Below the pieces are notes generated by a model. It was given only the letters and a program-made list of their open reading frames with translations, searched no databases and was not told where the DNA came from. This document shows, in pieces, positions 1-8,004 of a DNA stretch of 64,000 bases. The stretch's first letter is position 1. The number at the start of each line of letters is the position of its first letter. A program made the position numbers and the translations under genes. The stretch is from CAIVAT01 sp964387205 (GTDB lineage Bacteria; Bacteroidota; Bacteroidia; Bacteroidales; FEN-979), in contig CAYLVY010000003.1 of the NCBI GenBank assembly GCA_964387205.1, positions 1 through 64,000 on the forward strand. The letters are read 5' to 3'.

Positions 1-191
1 AATACTTTGGTGTTGTTGAGAATGAATACGTCCCCTTCGCCAAAATAGTTGAGAATATCTTTAAAATGGCCGTGTTCGATCGTCTGCTTTTTACGATCCA
101 CGATCATCATTGTCACATCGTCACGGTCGGGGGAAGGGTGGTTGGAAATCAGTTCGGGAGGAAGGTGGAATCGGAACTGCGATAATTTCAT
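1..191 (-). CDS. queA: QueA, tRNA ribosyltransferase-isomerase, N-terminal part
   Basis: The complement encodes an N-terminus starting MKLSQFRFHLPPELI and continuing through LNNTKV at the window edge. This matches the start of S-adenosylmethionine:tRNA ribosyltransferase-isomerase, including the family's 'NNTKV/NDTRV' segment. The enzyme transfers and isomerises the ribosyl of SAM onto preQ1 at the tRNA wobble position to make epoxyqueuosine. Only about 63 residues of an expected ~350 lie inside the window and the gene runs off the left end. A good promoter match lies 31-61 bases upstream of the ATG. Identity is from recalled family motifs. Confidence 0.85.
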   Translation of the reverse strand, partial: MKLSQFRFHLPPELISNHPSPDRDDVTMMIVDRKKQTIEHGHFKDILNYFGEGDVFILNNTKV

Positions 192-221
192 ACGTCTCTG
201 CCTGTTTTAACAAAAGGGCGG

Positions 222-252
222 CAAAGTTACACAAAAAAGCGTTGAATGTCAA
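222..252 (-). promoter_or_regulatory. Bacteroidota-type promoter of queA
   Basis: On the minus strand a TTG (252-250) is followed after 20 bases by TAACTTTG (229-222), a perfect match to the Bacteroidota -7 consensus TAnnTTTG. Transcription would start near 217, giving a leader of about 25 bases before the queA ATG at 191. Confidence 0.6.
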
Positions 253-283
253 GTACAATTTGAACTTTCCCTATAGTAATGCT

Positions 284-943
284 TCATTCGAAAAGGCTGA
301 GCACCGATTCTCCGTCGTTGATTTTAAGGTGATACGCGTGGATGCCGGTTTGCCTGGCCGCTTCAGTATGGATGCAGGTATCGTCGATGAAGAGGGTTTG
401 TTCCGGGATGAGGTTTTTATCCTGAAGGACATAACGGAACACAGCGGGATCGGGTTTTTTAAGTCCTATCCGGAAGGAGAACCAGGCTTTTTCGAAGAGG
501 GTGCCGAAGTCGGGATAGTCATAGAGTGCAGAGAAATCGGCGGCGTATTTCCGGTAATGGATTTCGTTGGAATTGCTCAGGAGGAATATGCGGTAGTGGT
601 TCCGAATGTTTTCGAGGAGTCGGAGACGGGGTTCCGGAAAATCGAGCAGGAGTGCATTCCAGGCGCGGTCGAAGGTTTCGTCGCTGACGGGGGCCGGGAA
701 AAAGGGACGCAGCCGGTTCCGGAATTCACCGGGGGTTATGGCGCCCGTTTCGAGTTGTTCGAACACGCCATTGGTAGCAGAGATGGCGCGGGCGGTATCA
801 TAGGCGCGGATGCCGAGTTCGCCGAACGCCTTTTCGGTACGTCCGGGATCGATGTTGCACAATACACCGCCGAAATCGAAGATGATGTTTTTAATCCCGG
901 CATGGAACGGAAGGGCGGCAGAGAGACGAAACGAAGGGTTCAT
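284..943 (-). CDS. HAD-superfamily hydrolase (YihX-like sugar phosphatase family)
   Basis: A 219-residue cytoplasmic haloacid-dehalogenase-type phosphatase. Motif I is FDFGGVL near residue 22, with the nucleophilic Asp followed by F-G-G, as in the YihX/epoxide-hydrolase-N subgroup, where the second Asp of DxD is also replaced. Motif II is the LLSNSN segment near 120, motif III the Lys in GLKKPDPAVF near 160, and motif IV FIDDT near 187. Length is normal for subfamily IA. The substrate cannot be told; relatives dephosphorylate sugar phosphates or small phosphoesters. It stands alone, upstream of and on the same strand as queA. A large open frame on the opposite strand is a shadow of it. Confidence 0.85.
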   Translation of the reverse strand: MNPSFRLSAALPFHAGIKNIIFDFGGVLCNIDPGRTEKAFGELGIRAYDTARAISATNGVFEQLETGAITPGEFRNRLRPFFPAPVSDETFDRAWNALLLDFPEPRLRLLENIRNHYRIFLLSNSNEIHYRKYAADFSALYDYPDFGTLFEKAWFSFRIGLKKPDPAVFRYVLQDKNLIPEQTLFIDDTCIHTEAARQTGIHAYHLKINDGESVLSLFE

Positions 944-965
944 AAGACCGGATATGGAGGAATGG

Positions 966-997
966 TTTGCAAAGTTCGCAATTATTCCCTACTTTTG
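966..997 (+). promoter_or_regulatory. Promoter of the tRNA gene
   Basis: TTTG at 966-969 and TACTTTTG at 990-997 are separated by 20 bases, a full match to the Bacteroidota -33/-7 pattern. Predicted initiation near 1002 lies about 50 bases before the tRNA 5' end, so this very likely drives tRNA transcription. Confidence 0.65.
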
Positions 998-1053
998 CAC
1001 GCTGGAAACCGGAATTAAAAATCTCTCCCCGAGATGCCCAATCCCGGTTTTCC

Positions 1054-1127
1054 GGGCCCATAGCTCAGACGGTTAGAGCAGCTGACTCATAATCAGCTGG
1101 CCACAGGTTCAAGTCCTGTTGGGCCCA
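1054..1127 (+). tRNA. tRNA, anticodon CAU (probably Ile2; elongator Met possible)
   Basis: A complete 74-base cloverleaf can be folded by hand. The acceptor stem is GGGCCCA (1054-1060) with TGGGCCC (1120-1126), the D stem GCTC/GAGC, the anticodon stem GCTGA/TCAGC with loop CTCATAA, and the T stem ACAGG/CCTGT with loop TTCAAGT. The discriminator is A1127, and CCA is not encoded. The anticodon CAT is at 1088-1090. C4-G69 and C5-G68 in the acceptor stem are determinants used by the lysidine synthetase TilS, which favours tRNA-Ile2 (decoding AUA after C34 modification) over elongator tRNA-Met. That assignment is an inference; the presence of a CAU tRNA is certain. Confidence 0.93.
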
Positions 1128-1135
1128 CGTCTTAT

Positions 1136-4100
1136 TCAGTCGCGGACACACCGGATAGGGAAGGCATTGGCCCGGGAGGCCTCGTAGAAGGAGACTGAAT
1201 GGTTGGCGGCGTTCATGCCGCGAGAGACTGCACTGTAAGGATTTCCTGATGATGAAGACCAGAACAGGGTGGCAAAACCGGAAAAACTCCAAGTATTTTC
1301 CATATAGTTCACGCCCGTGCGCTGCGCCCTGAAACCTGCAGGATTTTCCTCCTGAAGCGGTTTTCCGGCCTGTCCCGGGCCCATGTAGAAAGTAAGCAGG
1401 TCATTCCATTCGACCTCCGACGGGACATGCCAGCCCGGGGGACATAATCCCTGCACGCCCGGAACAGCGTCGTAATTCATCAGTTCATCCCACTGGTAAA
1501 AGGCATATTCCTTATAAGGAGTCAGATTCCGGATATATTTCTCCGGAATGCAGTTGTCGGTCTGGGGAGTGAGATCGCTGACAGCAGATCCAAAGTTCAG
1601 GTTTTCCTGCATCCAGCAACGGGATCCGATCATTACGGTGGCGTACACGCGGTTGTCGCGGGGATCGGTCACCGGAAGGCCGCATGGCTGGGTTAAATCC
1701 TGGTATGCCCTTATATGCCGCTGCATTCCGGCAAAACAGCCGTAGACATTGGTATAAGTATAGATGATCGTGTGGTTGCCGGTTCCTGCCACCGCGGGAT
1801 GGAACATCCCGGTTTCCGAATTGACCCCCGGACCGGAGTAGCTGCCTCCGGCCGGCAATCCTCCCCGCAACCGGAAAGGTCGGGCATTGATTCTGGTAAT
1901 GGTGTCAAAGCACGGTAAGAAAGTCACCACCGGAACAGGCCTGGTGACCATTACAACTGGGTTTGAGGCAGCCGGATTGCCGATGACACAGGTTTCCGAA
2001 GACTGGAGGATGCAGGCTACCTGATCACCGTTAGCCGGAACATATGCAAAGTAAGCACCTCCCGTACCAGCTTGGATCCCGTTGACCTTCCATTGAAACT
2101 GCGGATTGGGGCCGGCATTCACACCATTGGCGGTAAAGAGGGCCTGTGTTCCCTGGCAAACCGGGTTGGATGCAACCATGATGGTCACAGAGACCGGCAA
2201 CAACGGCAGTACCTGGATCGACAACGCATTGCTGGTTACCGGATTGACAATGGGACACAATTCGGAAGAGGTCAGGGTGCAGGTTACGGCGTCGCCATTG
2301 GCGGGAATAAAGGTGAAGGAGGGGTTGTTGGTTCCCATCGCCGAACCATTTACCTGCCATTGAAAGGCGGGTTGGGCCCCTCCTCCGGTGATTATTGCCG
2401 AGTATTGGACAGCGGTTCCCTGACACACGACAGGTGCAATGGTGCTGATGGAGATGTTGGGGGTTACAGTGGGTAAAACGGTGATCATGATTACGTTGGA
2501 CGGGGCTGCACCGCTCCAGTCGGGCATGCAGTCGACACTGGCCAGACGCCTGAACCATGTGGTTACTATTATCGGGCCAGGGCTCCAGGAATCCTGATCA
2601 GAATTTTCGATATCGGAGAAGCCGGATGCAGGACCGGTTACAGATTGCTGCCAGCGGTACTGCAGATTTCCGGTAAAACCCACCGGGGAAGCTATACTAT
2701 TGATGATGTCGGGAAGAAATTCCGGACAACCCGACTGGTCTGCTCCGATCGTTCCCCCTTCGGACGGGTTCATGCATGGCAGGGGATTCCAGGTCACCAG
2801 CGCGGTGTCGGAGAGGATGCCAATGATCTCGGCATAGATCTCGTCCACTCCGGCAGTGGCTCCGGTCTGGGTGTAACAGTAGGTTGCATCGCCGTTGCTG
2901 TTGGTGTAGGCTGTTCCGGTGAGGGGGTTAAGACCGCTGATGTGAAAGCTCACCAGGATGCCTGCAACCGGCATGAGGTATTGGTCCATCACGTGGGCGG
3001 TGAAGCAGAGGCTGGTCACGTTGAGGGTACCGCTGGCGGTATTGGGTTCAAGGTTGATGGAGTCGATGATTCCGACCGGTGACATCGACTGACCACCTGC
3101 GTAGCCGTATGAATCGGCCGGATTCCAACCGTATGAAAAGACGCCGAAGGGATGGACGCTGTTGAAGGTATGGGTCCCTTCGGTGACTGCCAGTTGCGCC
3201 CCCGAAAAACCCGAAGCGCCGATGGGGGTAAAGTCGCCCGCCGGGATCAGGACGCCATCCTGGTAGATGGTTCCCACTGCGTAATCAGGTGCGGCCAGGT
3301 TGACGAAATGGAAGGCAAACTGTGTCATGGTACTGACCGTATAGTGGGTCAGGAACTGTTCCCTGGGGGGGATCATGATCATGAAGGGGTCGCCGGTGAT
3401 ATTTCCGGTGCACATGATCCCCTTGGCAAATTGTGCCACGCAAACCGGTTTATTGGCGGTAAAGGAGTTGTGGCCGGCCAGTTCGGTCTCATAGAACCCA
3501 CCCTGGTTGAGGGTGGTTAAGGGGGTGCCGTTGACAGAAAGCTGCGTATTATCCTGGGATGCGAGAACACGGTATAGATCGCCGCTGCCATCGCGTCCGG
3601 CGGTGGCTACGGTCACGTAATTGGTACCCCAGGAAACCACCGGCTGCATTTGTTCGATGATATGATCGGCGGCGGAACAGCCCTGTGGAACCTGGGTTGT
3701 TTTGTGAGATCCGAATACAGCAACCGGATAATTGGATAGGATATGACTTCCGCTCATGTCGGAACCGGCGCCGGAGGATATCACATGATAGGTTTCACCC
3801 TGTTGCAGTGTGATATCCTGGGTAGAGCCGTTAAAAGCATTGTAAACGGTAGCGATGGTATTGTTTTGCGTCGCCACTACCGTGAGGGAACTACCCATGA
3901 CAGGAAAGGTGGTTTTATAGGTCAAAAGCCAATACTCGGTTCCCAGCGAGGGTACCGGCAGGGCGAGATAGGCATCGGTGGAGGCCGTCATCCGGTTGAG
4001 GCCATACAACGATACCGGATTGTTGGCTGTGACATGGATCCCTTTGTTTTCAATATAGCCGGAGAGTTGGACTCCGGTTGGCAATAGTATTTCGGTGATC

Positions 4101-4348
4101 GTGCCAGGGGTAACGGAGAAGTCCTGATCAACCCCGGGGACTGCGCTGGCAACGGAACCGGTGGTGCCGACATCGGAGGATATGAACAATTTGATCTCCT
4201 GATAGTTGGTATTGGGAGGAAAAGCGATCCAGAAATCCTGCCCCATGTTGGTCTGTACCTGAGGGAAGGCATATCGGAAGATGGACAGAAAGATCATAAT
4301 AAGGCATTGGACGCGATAAGGGCCAAGCCACCGAAGATTTACTTTCAT
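1136..4348 (-). CDS. Secreted IgGFc-binding / FISUMP-domain protein
   Basis: A 1070-residue exported protein. An N-terminal hydrophobic segment (about residues 12-30, ending near FPQVQ) is a signal peptide. Residues ~35-430 match the IgGFc-binding family (phrases such as NPVSLYGLNR, AYLALPVPSLGTEY). Residues ~435-520 resemble an invasin/Big_1-like Ig fold. Then come two or three Ig/PKD-like repeats with the recurring 'CQGT...FQW.VNG' pattern (~545-850). The last ~190 residues form a FISUMP domain with WMQENLNFG, LCPPGWHVPSEVEW, FWSSS and PIRCVRD. Such proteins are cell-surface or secreted in Bacteroidota/Fibrobacteres; binding to glycan or host protein is unproven. No type IX secretion C-terminal domain is evident, since the FISUMP domain closes the protein. 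The gene ends 8 bases from the convergent tRNA. Confidence 0.8.
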   Translation of the reverse strand: MKVNLRWLGPYRVQCLIMIFLSIFRYAFPQVQTNMGQDFWIAFPPNTNYQEIKLFISSDVGTTGSVASAVPGVDQDFSVTPGTITEILLPTGVQLSGYIENKGIHVTANNPVSLYGLNRMTASTDAYLALPVPSLGTEYWLLTYKTTFPVMGSSLTVVATQNNTIATVYNAFNGSTQDITLQQGETYHVISSGAGSDMSGSHILSNYPVAVFGSHKTTQVPQGCSAADHIIEQMQPVVSWGTNYVTVATAGRDGSGDLYRVLASQDNTQLSVNGTPLTTLNQGGFYETELAGHNSFTANKPVCVAQFAKGIMCTGNITGDPFMIMIPPREQFLTHYTVSTMTQFAFHFVNLAAPDYAVGTIYQDGVLIPAGDFTPIGASGFSGAQLAVTEGTHTFNSVHPFGVFSYGWNPADSYGYAGGQSMSPVGIIDSINLEPNTASGTLNVTSLCFTAHVMDQYLMPVAGILVSFHISGLNPLTGTAYTNSNGDATYCYTQTGATAGVDEIYAEIIGILSDTALVTWNPLPCMNPSEGGTIGADQSGCPEFLPDIINSIASPVGFTGNLQYRWQQSVTGPASGFSDIENSDQDSWSPGPIIVTTWFRRLASVDCMPDWSGAAPSNVIMITVLPTVTPNISISTIAPVVCQGTAVQYSAIITGGGAQPAFQWQVNGSAMGTNNPSFTFIPANGDAVTCTLTSSELCPIVNPVTSNALSIQVLPLLPVSVTIMVASNPVCQGTQALFTANGVNAGPNPQFQWKVNGIQAGTGGAYFAYVPANGDQVACILQSSETCVIGNPAASNPVVMVTRPVPVVTFLPCFDTITRINARPFRLRGGLPAGGSYSGPGVNSETGMFHPAVAGTGNHTIIYTYTNVYGCFAGMQRHIRAYQDLTQPCGLPVTDPRDNRVYATVMIGSRCWMQENLNFGSAVSDLTPQTDNCIPEKYIRNLTPYKEYAFYQWDELMNYDAVPGVQGLCPPGWHVPSEVEWNDLLTFYMGPGQAGKPLQEENPAGFRAQRTGVNYMENTWSFSGFATLFWSSSSGNPYSAVSRGMNAANHSVSFYEASRANAFPIRCVRD

Positions 4349-4686
4349 CGGATCAATGGGTTTACTGCGAAAAGATTCCTTTCTGTCGGAATGCGCTTTT
4401 AAAACCGCGATAAAAATAATATATCTTTACGAAATAAATACGTTCCCGGCCGAATTTATTCTATACTAATATCGCTGCAATTCCGTCGAAAGGTAATGGA
4501 AGACAATGTCCGTACCGGGAATTTTTCTTTAATTTAGATTGATTCCATTTTTTGGAAATTTTCCCGGACGCCATTTCACTCTATTTTATTCACTCACAAT
4601 ATGTTAAAAATATGAAAGTTTAGTATTTCAATTTGGCAAGAAAGTTGATATCTTTGAAGTAGATAAATGATTTAAAAACTACTACC
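4349..4686. other. Divergent AT-rich intergenic region
   Basis: 338 bases between two divergently transcribed secreted-protein genes. It is markedly AT-richer than the flanks. It holds a clear promoter for the rightward gene near its right end. No good -7 match was found for the leftward gene, and no RNA gene or repeat was recognised. Confidence 0.6.
4626..4656 (+). promoter_or_regulatory. Promoter of the LruC-domain lipoprotein gene
   Basis: TATCTTTG at 4649-4656 matches TAnnTTTG perfectly and TTTC at 4626-4629 is a near -33 match 19 bases upstream. The expected start near 4661 leaves a 25-base leader to the ATG at 4687. Confidence 0.6.
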
Positions 4687-6738
4687 ATGAACAGGCCCAA
4701 CCGATCGCTGCTGGTTTCGCTAATTGCATTATCAGCCTTTATAATATTACTGAATTCCTGCAAGAAAAAGGAGGAGGAGCCCCCTGCCGAACCCCAGATA
4801 ACCTCGATGTCGGAATTAAAGGTAGATCCTTCTTTTACATTCAGCACCAGCCAATCCGTGAATATTGAGATCCGGATGCTGGACAACCAGGATTCGCCGG
4901 TTCCCGGCATGCGGGTGGATCTTTATACCGATGATCCCGAAAATGGCGGAAAGAGCATCTTAAGCGGCATTACCGATGCGCAGGGTTACTTCCGGTCGGA
5001 TTATCGCATACCGGCATATATGAAAACCATTGCCGTGGGAACACGGGCGATCGGTTTCCCGTCGATGCAGGTAGTGGAGGTGGTGAATGGCACCGTTAAA
5101 CTGACCCTCGGAGGCAAATCGGAACCACAAAACCTGAAAAGCGGTGGCGAAGGGATATTTAAAAGTACCAACCTCGTTTATGTTCCCATGGGCACATACA
5201 ACAATCAGGGAGTACCCAATTACCTCACTCCGGTCAACGATGTGATCGATGCCGCCATGCTGAACGATATCAACTCCACCCTTCCGGAGTATTTCAGCGC
5301 CCCGGTCAACCGGCCGGATTATTTTCTCTCCTCCAACGAGCAGAATATAGTGCTGACGCAGGCCTGCAACGTATGGGTAACCTTTGTTCACGAAGGGGCC
5401 GGTTATAAAAACGTACTTGGTTTTTACAAGTACAACACCAACAATCCCCCGGCAACGGTCAATGCCATCGATACAATCCGGATCATATTCCCCAACGTCT
5501 CCTTTGCCGGCAGTGGTGGCGGTTTACAGTCGGGCAACCGTGTTTACCTCGGACAATTCGGCCCGGGGACAGAGATTGCATGGATGCTCATTGCCAACGG
5601 ATTCAACAATGGCACCATTACGAATGGAAATGGCAGATTTTTTTCCGATAAGCACCTGAATCCGGAATCGAACCCGAACCTGAGACAGCACGTGATTTTC
5701 TGCAATGACATCGGACGTGGAAAATTCCTTCTCGGATTTGAGGATATCCGTCGCGACGGAAGCTCCGACAATGATTTCAACGATGCGATCTTTTATGTAT
5801 CGGCAGATCCGATCCAGTCGGTGGTGACCTCCAACATCCCACTTCCCAATTACACGCAGCCCGATTCTGACGGTGACGGCATATCAAACGCCTTTGATGA
5901 TTTCCCCAGTGACCCCAACCAGGCATTCAACAACTATTATCCTTCCCAGGGCACATTCGGCACCCTGGCTTTCGAGGATCTCTGGCCCGGACAGGGAGAT
6001 TACGACATGAATGACATTGTGATCGATTACAATTTCAACCAGGTGACCAATGGCCAGAACAAGGTGGTCTCGGTTGATGCTACGCTCACGTTGCGTGCCA
6101 TGGGGGCAGGATACCGGAACGGATTCGGGATCCAGCTCCCGGTGGCGCCCTCCCTGATCGCTTCCGTGTCGGGGACCCAGCTTACGGACAATTACATCAC
6201 GGTATCCGGCAATGGCACAGAGGCCGGGCAATCGAAAGCAACCATCATCGTATTTGACAACGGATACAAGGTTCTGGTCAAGCCCAGTTCAGACCCTTAC
6301 CTCGGTGTCAACACCTCGCAGGGTTCTGTCTATGTACAGCCGGTGACCATGAACCTCAGCATCGATTTCAATACACCGGTTCCATTGAGCACGCTGGGAA
6401 CTCCGCCCTATAATCCCTTTGTCATTGCCAACAAGGAACGTGGCCGGGAGATCCACCTGGTGAACAAACCGCCCACTGATTTGGCAGATATGTCCAAATT
6501 CGGGACCGAAGATGACAACAGCAATCCGGGAATGAACCGGTATTATGTCAATGCCAATAATCTCCCATGGGCGTTTGACATCATCGACCAGTTCAATTAT
6601 CCTTACGAGAAAAAGCCAATTCTTCTGGGATACAATAAGTTTGTTCCCTGGAGCGTCAGTTCGGGACAAAATTACTACGATTGGTTTCAGCCGAAGTCGG
6701 GGTATCGCAACGACGAGTATTTATACCAGGCGCCCTGA
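4687..6738 (+). CDS. LruC-domain surface lipoprotein
   Basis: A 683-residue lipoprotein. The signal sequence ends in the lipobox LNSC (Cys ~25), followed by KKKEEEPP, a short charged tether. Residues ~50-110 look like a carboxypeptidase-regulatory/Ig-like fold. A DUF4114-like stretch contains FLLGFEDIRRDGSSDNDFNDAIF (~345-365). A calcium-binding-like DSDGDGISNAFDDFPSD (~395-410) leads into the LruC/DUF4842 module with FEDLWPGQGDYDMNDIVIDY (~425-445). The repeated D/N-rich loops suggest Ca2+ binding. Known members are outer-surface proteins of unclear function in Bacteroidota and Vibrio. It is monocistronic, with its own promoter and a palindromic terminator-like element 12 bases after the stop codon. 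Confidence 0.85.
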   Translation: MNRPNRSLLVSLIALSAFIILLNSCKKKEEEPPAEPQITSMSELKVDPSFTFSTSQSVNIEIRMLDNQDSPVPGMRVDLYTDDPENGGKSILSGITDAQGYFRSDYRIPAYMKTIAVGTRAIGFPSMQVVEVVNGTVKLTLGGKSEPQNLKSGGEGIFKSTNLVYVPMGTYNNQGVPNYLTPVNDVIDAAMLNDINSTLPEYFSAPVNRPDYFLSSNEQNIVLTQACNVWVTFVHEGAGYKNVLGFYKYNTNNPPATVNAIDTIRIIFPNVSFAGSGGGLQSGNRVYLGQFGPGTEIAWMLIANGFNNGTITNGNGRFFSDKHLNPESNPNLRQHVIFCNDIGRGKFLLGFEDIRRDGSSDNDFNDAIFYVSADPIQSVVTSNIPLPNYTQPDSDGDGISNAFDDFPSDPNQAFNNYYPSQGTFGTLAFEDLWPGQGDYDMNDIVIDYNFNQVTNGQNKVVSVDATLTLRAMGAGYRNGFGIQLPVAPSLIASVSGTQLTDNYITVSGNGTEAGQSKATIIVFDNGYKVLVKPSSDPYLGVNTSQGSVYVQPVTMNLSIDFNTPVPLSTLGTPPYNPFVIANKERGREIHLVNKPPTDLADMSKFGTEDDNSNPGMNRYYVNANNLPWAFDIIDQFNYPYEKKPILLGYNKFVPWSVSSGQNYYDWFQPKSGYRNDEYLYQAP

Positions 6739-6749
6739 ATGTTTTAGAA

Positions 6750-6782
6750 AGACCTTCCAGGTTTTAAAAACCTGGAAGGTCT
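6750..6782. repeat. 33-bp palindromic repeat, copy 1
   Basis: A nearly perfect palindrome: arm AGACCTTCCAGG, central TTTTAAAAA, arm CCTGGAAGGTCT. It differs by one central base from the palindrome found twice at 36945-37022, so it belongs to a dispersed family. Placed 12 bases after a stop codon, it could form a transcription-ending hairpin. Confidence 0.85.
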
Positions 6783-6876
6783 GCGTGTGGCCGACGTTGA
6801 TCCAGAATTTTTATAGTTTCCCGGAGAGTCTCCTCCCAGTAGAACAACTGGGAACATCAGGACAGATAACAAAAAA

Positions 6877-6982
6877 TTTCACGCAGATTTTCGCAGTGTC
6901 ATTCGCCGAGTTTCGCAGAGGAGGTACTTGAAAAAAGGATCAGCGGAACTCTGCGGACAACTTTGCGAAACACTGCGAGAAA
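6877..6982. repeat. Long imperfect inverted repeat, 46-bp arms
   Basis: The left arm (6877-6922) and the complement of the right arm (6937-6982) align without gaps. Shared blocks include CGCAG, TTTCGCA and GAGTT, with scattered single or double mismatches and a ~14-base loop. The periodic CGCAG motifs resemble intergenic repeats seen in many Bacteroidota. It could fold into a long hairpin in RNA or single-stranded DNA. Confidence 0.7.
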
Positions 6983-7107
6983 TAATTATCACGTTATCTA
7001 GTAGTTAAAATTAGTTATATAGTAGGTTTACTTCACAAAAAAACCGAAATGGAGATTAATGGCACAGCCCCGGAAATTTTTTACCTTTACCGTCGGAACC
7101 GAGACCG

Positions 7108-8004
7108 ATGGCCCCTCATACCGAAAAACAATCCAGGCTGGTTTTTCTGATCACTGCCCACAGGAATACCGGACAGGTGGTCAGGCTTATCCGGGCATTG
7201 CAACATCCTCAGGTAACAATCTATCTGCACGCGGATAAAAAAAGCAACCTGGATCTCACTTCACTGCCCTCCTATGTCAGGATTATACGTAACAACGTGG
7301 AAGTCGGATGGAGGCTTTACAGCCAGGTTCAGGCGATAATAAATTCCCTGGAAGAAATTCTGGAAGAAGAGAAGGAGTTCGATTATCTTTATTATATCAG
7401 TGGCCAGGATTATCCTGTCCTGCCTGTTGAGGAGATGATCCGGTTGCTGGCCCTCTCGCCGGACACCCAATACCTTCACCATGTTCCGCTGGACGTTAAT
7501 GGTTGGCATAAAGCCCGGATTCGGTTTGAAAGGTTTTACTTTCTCAACTATCCGCAGTGGTGGGTCAGGATGGCCGGGGGGATCTTCACTTTAATCTGTG
7601 ACAGGATAGGTTATAAGAGACATTTTTACAACGGGATGAAGCCCTGGGGCGGGTCAGCGTGGTGGACCCTGACGCGGCCATGTTTGGAGTATCTGCTTCA
7701 GTACCTGCGTGAACATCGCGGGATAGTGCGCTTTATGAAGAAGACCATTCATCCGGACGAGATGATTTTCCACACCATTATTCTCCATTCCCGGTTTGCA
7801 TCGCAGGTAGTCAACAACAACCTGAGATTCATCGACTGGGTTAAGGGAAATCCCAATCCCAACATTCTTACCGCAGCGGATGCGGAGCGGATCATCGCCG
7901 CCAGGCCGCATTTTGCACGGAAGCTGGATACCGAAACCGACACGGAGATATTCGACCTGCTGGATGCCTACCGTCGTATTCAGGAACGCGGTATTTCATC
8001 CTGA
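7108..8004 (+). CDS. GT14 family (Core-2/I-branching-like) glycosyltransferase
   Basis: A 298-residue protein related to beta-1,6-N-acetylglucosaminyltransferases. It begins with the family pattern LVFLITAHRN (residues ~10-20) and YLHADKKS (~43-50). It has the hallmark YYISGQDYPVLPV (~94-106) and WWTLTRPCLEYLL with a later HPDEMIFHTI (~215-225). Bacterial members act in the cytoplasm on surface polysaccharides. There is no signal peptide. The 3' end overlaps the convergent kinase gene by 25 bases. It lies just outside the main polysaccharide locus and could decorate the same glycan; acceptor and donor are unknown. Confidence 0.82.
   Translation: MAPHTEKQSRLVFLITAHRNTGQVVRLIRALQHPQVTIYLHADKKSNLDLTSLPSYVRIIRNNVEVGWRLYSQVQAIINSLEEILEEEKEFDYLYYISGQDYPVLPVEEMIRLLALSPDTQYLHHVPLDVNGWHKARIRFERFYFLNYPQWWVRMAGGIFTLICDRIGYKRHFYNGMKPWGGSAWWTLTRPCLEYLLQYLREHRGIVRFMKKTIHPDEMIFHTIILHSRFASQVVNNNLRFIDWVKGNPNPNILTAADAERIIAARPHFARKLDTETDTEIFDLLDAYRRIQERGISS

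Larger units (their letters stand above)
6739..7107. other. Repeat-rich intergenic region
   Basis: 369 bases between two rightward genes. It contains a 33-base palindrome (6750-6782) and a second, longer imperfect inverted repeat (6877-6982), each listed separately. The stretch 6983-7107 is AT-rich and ends with TACCTTTA (7082-7089), a one-mismatch -7 element that could serve the GT14 gene at 7108. No open frame looks coding. Confidence 0.6.

Noticed and set aside
110..1018. A 302-codon rightward open frame opposite queA and the HAD gene
   Set aside because: It covers the antisense of two genes with clear family motifs; its translation is low-complexity with no recognisable domain, and it runs across a promoter.
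1054..1127. tRNA end as an integration (att) site for a mobile element
   Set aside because: No integrase gene or duplicated tRNA 3' segment was noticed nearby; the adjacent large gene is a normal secreted protein.
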